Shown here piece after piece: positions 21,778 through 33,900 of a stretch of DNA of 64,000 nt; the stretch's first letter is position 1, and every line of letters begins with the position of its first letter. The notes beneath the pieces are model-generated. The model did no database searches and was not told the origin of the DNA. It saw only the letters and a program-made list of their open reading frames with translations. The stretch is taken from NCBI GenBank assembly GCA_949825045.1, contig OX463835.1, forward strand, positions 25,127,201-25,191,200. The letters run 5' to 3'. The position numbers and the translations under genes are program-made. This DNA is from Argyresthia goedartella (lineage: Eukaryota; Arthropoda; Insecta; Lepidoptera; Argyresthiidae).

Positions 21778-22758
21778 ATGGCGTCAGGGCAGGTGACGCA
21801 ATTATTATCTGAAATAGTGAATAGATTAGACAGTTTGGAAAGGGGTTCCAGCACGAACAATGCTAGTAGGACTTCGGACAGACAGACTGACAGACAGGAA
21901 CAAGAGACGTTTGAACAATCGGTAGAAAAACGTCAATCATGCATTGTGAAAATGACACAGAAGTTGCCGACATTCGATGGGCGGAATTCGGAAAATCCGA
22001 TGATTTTCTTAAGAGATTTAAAGGCTTATATTAAAGTCTCGGGAGATAGTTCTAGGGCTTTGATATGGGCAACGGATAGTTTGGTAGGAATTGCAAAAGT
22101 TCGAATGAGCATATACAGAGACTCATGGCGAACCTATTCGGATTTTGAAAAAGATTTCAGAGAGGTATTCTGGGGTGATAATGAACAGGAATTAATTAAG
22201 CAAAGATTCCTAACTGCGAAGTTTGATTCTAAGAAAGGTCAAAGTATGGAAGAATTCTTTGCCTCTCAATTGAATAGCATATATGAGCTTACGATACCGT
22301 TTACTGATACGGAGAAAATCAACACGATTTTCAGACAGTTGCCGCGTGATATTCAAGTAGCGTTTTTTGCTAGAAAGGAGACTATGACCATACGGGATGC
22401 GGTCGAATTCCTTCGGCATTTAGAACGGAATGTCGATGGAGGATTAAGTGCGATACATGGTTCGGAACCTATGAATACGAATAACGTAAGGCGGGATAGC
22501 TACATGCGTGGGCAATATCGAGCTATGCGGGTAAATACGTTACGTTATAACGCGATAAGTCGTAGTAATAATTATAACGCGGTAACGAAGGCGCGAAACG
22601 AATTTGGGACGCGCGGTCGCGGTTATTTTCGCGGTAGAGGCAGGCAGCCTCAGCCTAGCTTCAGGGCAATAGGGTTTCAGAGGGGTTCAGGAGATACAGA
22701 GGCAGGGCAAAGTTCAAGTGACAGGAATAATGCGATAAGTCAGAATTCAAAAAACTAG
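21778..22758 (+). CDS. gag: Gypsy gag, intact, RG-rich C-terminus
   Basis: The 326-residue frame from the ATG at 21778 (MASGQVTQLL) to TAG at 22756-22758 is uninterrupted. I prefer this start to an in-frame upstream ATG at 21712, because that one lies in the SINE tail. Features: a short N-terminal coiled coil with LSEIVNRLDSLE, a capsid-like middle (LPTFDGRNSENPMIFLRDLK, QRFLTAKFDSKKGQSMEEFF) and a basic tail with RGRGYFRGRGRQ. No CCHC knuckle is present, and the RG-rich tail probably serves RNA binding. The stop directly follows a canonical -1 slippery heptamer, so pol is expected as a gag-pol fusion. Gag forms the particle that packages element RNA. Confidence 0.9.
   Translation: MASGQVTQLLSEIVNRLDSLERGSSTNNASRTSDRQTDRQEQETFEQSVEKRQSCIVKMTQKLPTFDGRNSENPMIFLRDLKAYIKVSGDSSRALIWATDSLVGIAKVRMSIYRDSWRTYSDFEKDFREVFWGDNEQELIKQRFLTAKFDSKKGQSMEEFFASQLNSIYELTIPFTDTEKINTIFRQLPRDIQVAFFARKETMTIRDAVEFLRHLERNVDGGLSAIHGSEPMNTNNVRRDSYMRGQYRAMRVNTLRYNAISRSNNYNAVTKARNEFGTRGRGYFRGRGRQPQPSFRAIGFQRGSGDTEAGQSSSDRNNAISQNSKN
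22749..22755 (+). promoter_or_regulatory. -1 ribosomal frameshift site between gag and pol
   Basis: The heptamer A AAA AAC is in the correct phase relative to gag (codons TCA AAA AAC TAG) and immediately precedes the gag stop. After a -1 slip the frame reads straight into pol (CTA GTG GAC). The GC-rich stretch after it (gactcgcgcgggtcgttcgc) may form the stimulatory structure. Confidence 0.8.
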
Positions 22759-25700
22759 TGGACTCGCGCGGGTCGTTCGCGCTCAGATATTTATTACGGT
22801 TCGGGTGGACAGCCGATCGAATTGGGAAAAAGCATAGACTGTATGATTTGTGTAATTTGGATTCGAACGTGGGTGTGAATGAATTTATTCAATTATTAGC
22901 GCATAAAGCGCACGGATATGCCGTGTGTTTAGATGAAAAATCTAGATCGAATTACAGAGATCGAAATGACAGACGTTTACATACGATATTCAGAGACGAC
23001 GATTCGACTGAGTGTGGGCGCGAGTTATGTAGTACTTTGACATTACCTGAGATAGATGTGCGTATTGGGAATATTGTTGTAAGGAGTTTGATTGATTCGG
23101 GGAGCGAAATCAGCGTAATAAGTCGGAGAGTATACGAAGAAGTATGCAGTCAATTGGGAAAACCGACGGAAATACCGATTCCAAGTTTGAGAATCACAGG
23201 TGCATTTGGAGTCAGTAAGGAAAAGGTTGATAAATTAGTAACGTTACCATTAACGATAGGTGAATGCGTTATCGATACTCCAATGCTAGTATTAACAAGG
23301 GTGCCTAAAGATTTAATTTTGGGGTTTGATTTTATACAACAGACGCGAGCCAGTTTAACGTGTGAGGGAAATAAGAGGCTAATTATACGAAGCGCCGGGC
23401 GGACGTGTGAAATACCATTAGGTACTGGCCCTAATCAGGATTTTTGCTGTTGTACAATGGAAGTACAGAACCAAGATACCAGTAGAAATATGATAGAGGA
23501 ATATGTGAATAATTCATCAATACCTGTAGAACACAAAACAAGGTTATTGCCGGTGTTAAATAAACATGCAGAGTTGTTTAGCGATAGGATAGGTCGGAGA
23601 AATAAATATATACATGAGATAAAAATGAGAGATGAAACGCCTTTCGTAAAACGAAGCTATCCCATACCGTTCGCATATCGCGATAAAGTAACAAAACGTT
23701 TGGAAGAAATGGAATTTATAGGTATTATTAGCAGGCAATCTACGGATTTCAGCAGTCCATTGACTTGTACATTAAAGAAAACGGGAGAGGTCCGTATTTT
23801 GCTAGATGCACGACAATTAAACACTGGAATGGTCGGGGAGGTAGAAACCACACCTTTAATGAGTGAGATATTGCAATCCGGGCGCCGGATAAATTACATA
23901 GGAGTTATTGATATCAAAGATGCGTATTTTTCTATACCATTATCAGACGAATCTAAAAGATACACGGGTTTTGTATATCAAGGCAGAAGTTATGTTTACA
24001 ACGTTTTACCTCAGGGGTTGAAAACCAGTGTGGGTTCATTTTCGAGGGCGATGGACTTAATTCTAGGGCCAGAGGTTAGGTCATATTGTCTAAATTTTGT
24101 TGACGATTTGGCAATTTTAACTGAGGGTGACTTCGAACAGCATTTGTCTCAAGTGGACACGGTTCTGAGTAAATTGAAAGACGCGGGCTTCACATGCAAA
24201 CTAAAAAAATGCGAGTTCGCACAAAAAAGGTCAAGTTATTGGGGCATATTTTGTCTACACAAGGTTTGCAGATGGACCCGGACAAAATTGAAACACTTAA
24301 ATTATATCCGTCACCCAGAACTGTCAGGCAATTGAGGGCGTTTTTGGGGTTCATAAATTACTTTAGGAGGTTTATAAAAAATTTTGGAACGTTGACACAG
24401 CCATTGTACAATTTATTACGGTCTGGAGTCAAGTTCGTCTGGAGTGCGCAGATGCAAAGTGCTTTTGACGAGATAAAAAATCAATTCTCAGAAAGTATAA
24501 TTTTGAGTCAGCCATTGGCGGGAAAAACATATTATGTTCAATGTGACGCTAGCGCTATAGGAATTGGGGGCTATGTTTATCAATTAGATGAATCGGGCCA
24601 GGAACTAATTATAGGGTTCTGTTCGCAGGCATTCAAGGGTGCCCAGACTAGATGGTCGGTCAGTGAACAGGAAATGTATGCAGTTATATACACTTTAAAG
24701 CGATTTGAGATATATTTGCGGGGAGAAAAAGTTATTATTAGAACTGATCATAAAAGTTTGACGTTCATTAAGTCGTGGACCTTATTAGGGGCACGCGTAA
24801 CGAGGTGGATTATGTTTTTAGAGCAATTCGATTACGACATAGAATTTGTGCGAGGGACTGATAATCAAATTGCCGACACGCTAAGCAGGCAAATAGCGGG
24901 ATCTGGAGGTATGATTGACAGTATAAATGTTCAGCCGGGAATATTCTGGTTTCAGGCATCGAATACCGCAAGTGTTATTTCGAGTTTACGGGACATTGCG
25001 AGATTACAAAGCGAAGATGAGCGGTTAAATCGAATTAGCGGTTGTATCAGACGTAATGTAGTAGATACGGGGACAAGAGGTTTTGAAAATTATAAGCTAG
25101 TAGGTGATACGTTATATTTTCACGTGCCGAAGCGGAACGTACAGTTGCTAGTAATTCCGAAATCACTACAGGAGGAACTAATTTTACACATACATGAAGA
25201 AATAGGTCACTACGGCAGATATAAAATATTAGCACTGATGAAGGACAGATATTATTTTCTTCATATGAGTAGGGTGATTAGCGCGGTGATAAGAAGTTGT
25301 GACATATGTCAAAAGGTCAAACCAAGTACTAACAATACCGTTGGTCCTTGTACACCGGTGTTGGCGGAAAGGTTGGGTGAGAAAGTTTTCTCGGACCTTT
25401 ATGGGCCATTGCCCGTAGGTAAATTCGGATATCAATATATATATGTGATTCAAGACGTGTACAGTAAAGTAATAAAATTATATCCAATGCGAAAAGCGAC
25501 AGGTAGGAGCGTGCTCGCTTGTACAAAGAGATTTCTTAGTGAAGTACCTATCGAAACTATAATTACGGACTCAGGACCACAGTTCATATCGAAAGTTTGG
25601 GAATTTGGACTCAAACAGCTGGGGATTCGGGTCACTCATACGTCGGTGTATTGTCCAAATTCTAATAGCGTAGAAAGAGTGAATCGCGAGCTAGGTAGAC

Positions 25701-26218
25701 TGATTAGAACTTATTGCGGCGGAAGTAATCGTAGTTGGGTAGACGTGTTACCGGACATTCAGAATTGCTATAATAATATCGAACACACAAGCACAGGCTT
25801 TGCGCCTAATGAGTTAGCGTTTGGTAGGCGGGAACCGTTAACTATTGACAAGGAATTAGGCGATGAATGGTTATTAGGCCATAGTGTGCGGGATTCGGAA
25901 CAAGTGCGGAATGTAGCGATAGAAAACTCTAAAAGTTCTAGTGAACGACGTCAGCGACAGGCGGACAAACGGCGTAAGTTAGAAGTCTATCGTATAGGTG
26001 ATTATGTGAAACTTAAGACTTTTGTGCGTTCAAATAAAGAACATAAAATCATGCGGAAATTTTCGTTGTTGTATAAAGGGCCTTATGTTATTTCGGCAGT
26101 GGTATATCCTAACTGTTATACGTTAGTAGATCCGGGTTCAAATGAGATATTGGGTAACTTCAATACTATAAATATAGCCAGGTATTATGTGAGGACGAAT
26201 AAGGGCGTAGATAAATAA
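22755..26218 (+). pseudogene. pol: Gypsy pol: protease, RT, RNase H, integrase; one frameshift
   Basis: Domains in order: aspartic protease (SLIDSGSEISVIS near 23090), RT (IDIKDAYFSIP near 23910, LPQGLKTS near 24005, NFVDDLAIL near 24100), RNase H (YYVQCDASAIGIGGYVY near 24540), integrase zinc finger (HIHEEIGHYGR and CDICQKVK near 25190-25310) and a catalytic core with FSDLYGPLP, IITDSGPQF and SVERVNREL, the DDE triad. The C-terminus ends near YVRTNKGVD. A single one-base slip at the A6 run 24223-24228 divides the RT C-terminus from its body. Otherwise the frame is clean. The slip is not in the phase of a programmed site, so I read it as a mutation or assembly error. Enzymes act in the particle to copy and integrate the element. 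Confidence 0.9.
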
Positions 26219-26610
26219 GATAGTGTATAAAGGTTATATAATTAAGCTGTAAGCTGTAAATTTGAGTAACTACTTTGTAGATTTAAGGATCTTGCATGGT
26301 TTGGAAACAAAACAAAAAAAAAAAAACAAAAAAAAAACAATTTGTATATATATAGTAATACGAATTAGGATAAATTGCGGGTAAGCGAGGTTGTATAGTA
26401 AGATAGATAAATAAGATAAGACAGGAGAGAACTCAATCGAGTTGTGTAAATATTATATACATAATTGACAGATTCATCGGTCGGTGTACATGATTTGAGA
26501 TGTCCGAACATATAGAGTAGATATGTACAAAGTATGGGTAGCATAGTGGTAATGAGATCCTTGCGCCATGTTAACTGAGATAAACAGTGTCTCAAGGTCT
26601 GGGAGGGGGC
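26219..26610 (+). other. Gypsy 3' non-coding region with polypurine tract
   Basis: About 390 bp between pol and the 3' LTR without an env-like frame. It contains an A-rich run near 26310-26340. The last bases gggaggggg, just before the LTR, are the polypurine tract that primes plus-strand DNA. Confidence 0.8.
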
Positions 26611-28825
26611 TGTAATGGTACACGAGAGTCGGTACATTAGATACTTCATTCTGCGTGATAGAGGGCTAGCCCAACGCCGCGCTGTTTTGAATACGAGAAT
26701 CGGTTCAGATAACGTTTGGGGGTTTTGCGTTGCTTACTGGCAAAGTTCGCAAAAAAAAAAAAAGACGCGTGGGTTCATTCGTGGAATTTCAGTTCAGGTC
26801 AAGTTATTTTGTCACATTCCTGCGAGATGTGTAAAGATCAGAGCCGATTTGGCTGCGCGTTGAATAAAATTATGAATAACTAAATAATGAAAGGTTATTA
26901 TGGAACGATACGGAGAAAGCTATTATGTAGATTGCAAATATACAATTGCGATTGAGGTATGAGATGGAGGGTCTGACACCTCTGGATTGAATATAATTCT
27001 GGTAGGTTTTTGCTACGCGCAGCTAGCGGTCGGGTAATGCTTAATTAATCGCAACAAGCTTTTATTGGTCAGCGATCAACAGATTCTGTGTATCGGCAGT
27101 ACCAAATGATTTGAGTGATAACCTACGGTTGATCATAGTGAATATGCGTACACACAATTTGTAGAACGGCGGATCTGCATGGCATGGTTGAAATTGGACC
27201 CTGTGTAGTTAGTGATAAGAAGCTTCGCTTGGGCAGAGCGTATTTGCAAAGGACGCATGTGGGGCATATAAATACGAGGGTCTGGGAGGGGAGAGCATTC
27301 AGTCTCAGCGTCTAGCTACTGTGACAGTCGCCTCACGAGTTCTAAACAGTTTTTGTCTGCCGTGTTACGCGTCAGAACTATACGAATTTGTGATTGCGAA
27401 GTTTCAGTGGGTTTTCGTGAGTGTCTGAAGCGCCGAGATATACCTCGGTTCCTAACCTTTATATCAACCTACCCCAAATTCCAAAACTATCCTTGGGTCG
27501 TTAGGAAAGAACTTTTAAGTCAATTTATCTGAGTCTGAGTCTGGGCTTGGAGCGACCCTAAATTCCTTTTTCCTTCACCATAGGGTTCCTGGATTGGCTC
27601 TTAGGATATTCGCGGGCTAATCCTCTCCTCATTCCTTCGACTAGCGAGCTTTGAAATTCCCACACACACAGTCGTTAAACATTCAAGCACATTCAAATCA
27701 AACTCAACCATTTTCGAGTGGTGTCGATAATGGACGTGGTATAACACTAGGTTTTTAGACTAGGCTAGACAGGAGTTTAGTTGCGGCTAAACCTAGGTTG
27801 TCAGGGCATAGGGAGACTGTTTGATCGATGAGGTTCCGCGGATGGAAATAACAAATTCAGAACAAAGTTAAACCAGTGTCAACACAGATAACATATCCTG
27901 TTGATATTTTGACATTTGAGTGTTATCGGGGACGCGCGAAGAGATCAATTTACAGTCTAAAGTTCATTGTTTAGGTCCGGGTAGGTGTTTTGCATTGCCT
28001 TGGGTCAGCTTGGATTCAAGTTGCATTTTTAAATTAAATGTAAATTGCGCTGGATATCTAATGTGTAAGTTGAGTCGGTATATATGATTTGGCTCAGCCC
28101 AGGACGTGCTGCGGCTAGTGGAATTCATAGTTCGGTATTTATCGAATTATGCACTTCGCTATGGTGTGGGTTAGATATCCTAAAACAATAATGCTTGCGT
28201 TTCGATAACATCCAGCTCAAATTGCGCAGAGTTGAAGGTTGCAAAACGTTACGGACCTTTTGAGGTAACCGCTAGTTCAGAACCCATTTCGGAACTCAAA
28301 TCGCAATTGTGTAAACCGGTCTTTTCGGATCGTTATTGCCGTGAATCAAATATATAATTGGAACCACCACAAGCCGCTACTAGCGAGCACATGAAATATC
28401 ATTGAGTACTCACGTCGTAAAACTACGACGGATATCTATACTATAACTGTGATCGATCACTAAAACTAAAACTAAAACTAAGCCAAAAGATGTTCCAATG
28501 CGCTCATATATACAAAAACCAGATGGTGCCATCACATAAAATATAACAACGATCGTTTTGGCGCAATACACCGCTGACTGATGCGAATTACCGGCTCGCG
28601 GACATATATGCTTTCTCTGTCTAACTTGAAACTGTAACTCCCTGAACCAAACTTCGCTCGACTATTGTACGCCTAACGAATTTCTCAACGAACAATAAAT
28701 TCAGAATTATCATTCTTACTTACAAATCTTACAGCTGAATCGGGTCCTCTCATTTTGGGATAGATAGAATAGACGATCATAGCTACTGTTAGCGGCGGCT
28801 CAGACCTTAGCCTGGGGCCGCTACA
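26611..28825 (+). repeat. 3' LTR of the Gypsy element
   Basis: 2215 bp, nearly identical to the 5' LTR. Observed differences include taaggaac/tatggaac, aaagaacg/aaaggacg, atttgcgg/attcgcgg, ccggtgtc/ccagtgtc, caagaaat/caataaat and a 12 versus 13 A run. The flanking aaac completes the target duplication. Confidence 0.95.
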
Positions 28826-29402
28826 AAACCACCGATTCTGCCACATTTTCCGTACTCGGAAATGTTCATTTAATTTTCTCTGAAAATATAACTTGTATTG
28901 TTTTTTAAATATGTGTGTCCTAAAAAGCAGTTTATAGTCTTAAATGGCAAATGATTGATTAAAATAAAAACAGTATTGGAACCAAGGCATTCCAATGTTT
29001 TCTTCAAAATCGGGTGAAATTCGGGTAAAAAAGCAAGCGATTTTCGGGAGAGGTTGACTTTGACCGAATTTTTTGTGAACTTTTAGTAATTTTAGATGTA
29101 AACAATAAGTACTATGGCATTCCCATATTATTGGCGGGTCTATCTTTACGTATTGTGTAAGAATACAAGTACTCTTACTAAGCCTTTTCTGTGTTAAAGT
29201 ATTTGTAAGTGATTTGCAACGTTTTCGACACTACTTTAACGCGACCATTTTCGTAAAGACCAGTTTATGAATAAAATGTGTCATTTGTGTTTCATTCGAC
29301 TGGCAACACTAATGCTTATTAAAAAAAAAGAACTGAATGTCATCTGTCACTGTCATGTAGCGTCAGGCACAGAGTAAATGCGTCAGGTGTCATCGTGAGA
29401 GG
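28826..29402. other. No gene seen
   Basis: AT-rich spacer between the Gypsy element and the I-type LINE. The last 15 bases are the left copy of the LINE target-site duplication. No repeat or frame stands out. Confidence 0.5.
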
Positions 29403-29559
29403 ATTCCGCTTTCGCGTCTGTTGTTCATCACACGTGTCAGAGGGATTTTTTCCAAACTTTTGCCTAATCATTGGCTCCCCTTGAGTGGAGATTGTGTTTA
29501 TCTGGTGGTGGTTGTTTTGTTTAACGAGGTAAGTAGTTTTTGTGTGTCTAGATCCCTCC

Positions 29560-30978
29560 ATGTCTTCGGACATGGAGGGTGAGGGATTTTCTCCCCCGGC
29601 GGACCCTGGCGGGACGGATGAGGCCAGGGATCTTATGGGGGATAACGAGCGCATGGAGTTGACCTTATTCCCGGATAACTCCCCCCAGATCCTAAATCAG
29701 AACGGTAAAAGGTCCTATCCAGGAGTCGAAAAAGAAAACGATTCTTCAGCTAAAAAAACTGTGACGGCTCCGGGATTGCAACCGGCATCCGTGATCACCA
29801 CCTATACTCATCCCAGCCTGACGGGGGATCTCGTTAGGTCATATAGTGAGGGGGACATTGGCCCATATGTAATATTAGTGGAAAGAGAGGCTGATAACTC
29901 TTCAACTTCATTCAATCCACTGAAATTCGGTCAACTTCTATTCAATCTAAACATAAAGAACATAAAAAGGATGGAATTAAAAAAACCGGTAGAAATAAAA
30001 TGTCTGTGACATTCTCAAACTATTGTGAGGCTAATAAATACCTAATAAACCCGTTACTTAAAAAAAAATACAAGGCCTATATCCCTACATATGCAGTATC
30101 CCGAATGGGCTTTGTAAGGGGTGTCCCCGTGGACATGCCGATGGATGAGTTTGTGGAGTCAGTGGATCTTCCAACAGGAAGTGGCGAGATCCTGAAAGCA
30201 CGCAGATTGAATCGCAAGCAGTGGCTGGATCATGTTGCTTCTTGGGTTCCTACACAGTCTGTTGTGTGAACTTTTAGAGGCCAAGTCTTACCTGAAAGAA
30301 TTTTCTCCCACCACACGTCCCTGCTAGTTGAATCATACCAATTGCCCACAATTCAATGTCATCAATGCCTTCGCTTTGGCCATGTCAAGGCTCAATGCCG
30401 CTCTAAACCCCGTTGCTTCCGAATGCTGTCAGCCCCACCTAGGTGATGATTGTACAGAATTGACTACCGACCCAACATGCATTTTCTGTTCAGGCAACCA
30501 TGTTGCCACAGACAAAAACTGCCCTGAACAGGGCAGACAAAAATAAATAAAGCTCATGATGACCCAAGAGAACATCTCATATGGAGAAGCCTCTATCAAG
30601 ATCCCTTCATCTGGAAGATCCTATGCAGACATGCTCAAAGCCCCATTGGTCTCAACTCCAGCCCCTACTACCTCAACATCTTATAAAAAAACAGTTTATT
30701 CCCAAAGGTCCAGACCTCCTCCACTTAAAGGTTATGACAGATCAACCCATAATATGATTATTGCAGATCCAACATCCTCAGTTCCTAATGGGTTCTGCCT
30801 ATCTCAATCAATATCCCCAAACGACAACCTCATTGAAACCCTTTTGTCCCTCATTGTAAATATAATATCTAAATTTAGTGATTCAGTACCGCACAACGTT
30901 GCACAACAATTAATACAAATTTCTAATATCCTTAACAATGTTCCCCCAAATACTTCAGTGGAACAGTCAAAGCATTAA
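29560..30978 (+). pseudogene. I-type LINE ORF1 (gag-like) with CCHC knuckles
   Basis: It probably starts at the ATG at 29560 (MSSDMEGEGF). The N-terminal half is clean to about 30000, where the frame slips. The middle domain follows (KAYIPTYAVSRMGFVRGVP, LNRKQWL). Zinc knuckles are then spread over two frames (CHQCLRFGHVKAQC near 30355, then C-rich motifs ending CIFCSGNHVATDKNC near 30480). A stop at 30268 and another after EQGRQK at 30544 interrupt it. The last part (SYADMLKAP) ends at 30978 and overlaps ORF2 by 41 bp. In the family this protein coats the element RNA. Confidence 0.8.
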
Positions 30979-33900
30979 GATTAAAAAACCAGAACTTCTT
31001 AATCTGATTGATCAATATAAACCTACCGTCGCTGCCGTCTCGGAGACGTGGTTGGTCCCTGGCTCCCGTTTTCGGGTTCCTGGTTACTCATGCCTTCGGG
31101 AGGACAGAGACGACGGGTATGCAGGGACCGCTTTACTAGTAAAACGTTCCCTTACTTTTACCCAAATTACCCTCCCTCCCCATGGTCAGGAGATCAACGC
31201 CATAGCTCTTAGAGCTCTTGGTGTGTCTTTTCTGTCCTTGTACATAGCTAACCCAACAGCCTCACTTATTCCCTCTCTACAATCTATAATTCCCTCACTT
31301 ACTCCCCCTGTTATAGTCATGGGAGACTTCAACTCCCACCATATCTCTTGGGGTTCCTATAAGTGTGACCCCTTCCCTCATCTTCTTCTTGATAACTTAA
31401 ATCTCTGTATAATTAATGATGGGGAAGGACTCTACGAGTAGGGGAACCCTATTAGTAGAGTCCTTCCCCATCAGAACCCCAAGTCTGCTGTCGATCTTAC
31501 TATTACTTCCCCCTCTCTTTCTTCTTCATGTCTCTGGAAAAGGCTTTCTAGTACTTTTGGGAGTGACCACTTCCCTATCCTTATTTCTCTTCATTCTTAG
31601 TCTTATATCGCCATTGACCCTTGCCCCCTTGTTAGATACAGGTTGTCTAAAGCTAACTGGGATGACTTCTCTTCTTCACTAGATGTTAAAATGGATTCAA
31701 TTCCTCAATGCACTTCTAATAACTTCCTATCAATATATGATAACTTTGTTGATGCCATTTTGTCATCTGCCAATACAAACATTCCTATTAAGAAGCCAAG
31801 GAATCATAGAGTCTCACCTCCTTGGTGGGATTCCGAATGTACGTTGCTGATCGGGGAGAGAAACGATGCTAAAACACAATACATTTCTGACATGTCGATG
31901 GATAACTTCATTAAATATAAGCACGCCGCTGCTCGAGCGAAAAGAACAATCCATCGGAAAAAAAGAGCAGGTTGGAACTTTTTTGTGAAGGTCTCTCTCC
32001 TCGCACGCGTCCTTCAGAAATCTGGAAAAACATTCGTAGATTTAGATGCTCTATGAAAATAGAGAATGTGACCTCTAATGATCCGGCAGTTTGGCTGGAC
32101 GCTTTTGCTGACAGACTTTCTCCTCCATTTTCTCCTAATTCTTATGATCTCCCCTCTCCCCCGTCCTTTATTTCTGCATGTGGGAATATGGACGCCGCTC
32201 TATCCGCGAATTAGAATGCGCACTGGAAGGCCTTGTCGACTCTTCCCCTGGAGTCGATGGGATTCCTTACTCTTTCTTAACTAAATCCAACCCAAAATGT
32301 AAATTTAAATATTTGGAATTAATAAATTTCTTCTTTGACTTTGGTTCCTCCCCAACTACATGGAGCAAACAAATTATAATCTCAATCCTCAAACCCTGAA
32401 AGAATCCCTCTGACCTTAAGTCCCGTAGACCTATTGCCCTTTCATCCATCCTATGTAAAATTATGGAACATCTATTGAAAACCAGACTTGAGTGGTTCCT
32501 TGAGCATAATAACATCCTAGCTAAATCCCAGTTTGGTTTTCGTAAGGGTATGAGCACTATGGATAGTCTAAGCATCATTGTCACTGATATCCACCTGGCA
32601 TTTAAGAAGAAACAGTACTTGGTGGCAGCATTCCTTGACGTAACTTCTGCATATGATAACGTCCAGCTCTCAGTTCTTAGGCAAACTATGCAAAATCTGA
32701 GTATTCCTGAGAAGTTGACTCGATTTATATGCAATCTTCTCATGGCAAGATCTATATCCATTAAAAATACTAACTGTCCACCTACAAGCCGTACTGTATG
32801 GAAAGGTCTCCCCCAGGGATCTGTCATGAGCCCACTCCTATACAATTTATACACGTACGATCTTGAAAGATGCGTTACCCACTTCTGCAATATTTTACAA
32901 TATGCTGATGACTTAGCCCTTTATTTGGCTGTAGATTCATGTTCAGTTGCAGAATCTCGCCTAAACTCGGCGCTGATGTATCTAAATGATTGGCTCGATG
33001 CTCACGGATTATCTCTTTCGGCCTCCAAGAGTTCCTCAGTTATTTTCACAAAAAAACGAACCATTCCAGATTTGGAACTTCTCATTGAAGACGATCCTAT
33101 CCCTACCGACAATAAAGTCAAGTTTCTAGGAGTGATCCTCGACTCCAGACTGACTGGGATCCCACACCTGTCCTATGTTGCCCAAAAATGTGAGAAGGGT
33201 ATTAACGTTCTTCGCTCCTTATCAGGAGTATGGTGGGGGGCCCACCCCTATTCTCAAAAATTAATCTACAACGCCATTATCCGTAGCCACTTTGATTATG
33301 GCGGTTTCCTTTTGGACCCTTGTAATAAAGCTGCTACCGTCAAAATTTCCAGAATTCAAGCTAAGTGTCTGAGAATAATTTCAGGAACAATGAAATCATC
33401 CCCAACTAACGCTCTCCAGGTTGAATGTGTCGATCCTCCACTTCATCTCCGCAATCAGTATTTATGTGATCGATTTTTCTTTAAGCTTGTTCAGGTTTCT
33501 TCTCACCCCTTACTCTCTAAACTCCAAAGACTCTTCCAGATCACTACGGCTCAAGGTTACAGATCCCTGAGGGATCTTCCTTGTTTATTTCGAAGTTTCA
33601 TCAACTTTTTCCGTATCCGTCACCCCATATTCCATTATGAAACTTTTCCCCTCTTTTCGTTCCCATATCATTGTCTTATTTTTAAACCTCAAATCTTATT
33701 CGATTTTGGCATTCAAAAAGATTCACGTCAACTCAATAGGCAATTTAATAGAATAATTACAGAAAAGTGATCAGAGTGGCTGCCCATATTCACGGATGCA
33801 TCCAAGCTTTCCTCTAGCGGGAATGTTGAAGCAGCCGTGTGGATCCCTAAATTCCGAATTATCTTAAACTTCAAACTACCTCCGGGTTCCTCCGTTTTTT

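Larger units (their letters stand above)
19047..28825 (+). mobile_element. Young full-length Ty3/Gypsy retrotransposon with 2.2-kb LTRs
   Basis: Two direct repeats (19047-21260, 26611-28825) start TG and end CA and flank gag and pol in the order protease, RT, RNase H, integrase, which is Gypsy order. A 4-bp duplication (aaac at 19043-19046 and 28826-28829) marks the target. By eye the LTRs differ at about seven positions plus one A-run length change over 2.2 kb, roughly 0.3 percent, so insertion is recent. There is no env-like frame between 26218 and the 3' LTR. Very long LTRs are unusual. The Osvaldo/Ulysses-like Gypsy lineages are a possible comparison, but placement needs a tree. A SINE sits in the leader. 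Confidence 0.95.

Noticed and set aside
24203..24230. A programmed frameshift inside the Gypsy RT
   Set aside because: The A-run is not in the phase of a -1 heptamer and lies inside the catalytic region. A mutation or assembly slip is simpler.
26365..26649. A small minus-strand frame near the 3' LTR as a gene or env
   Set aside because: No signal peptide or membrane segment pattern, and it overlaps the LTR and purine tract.
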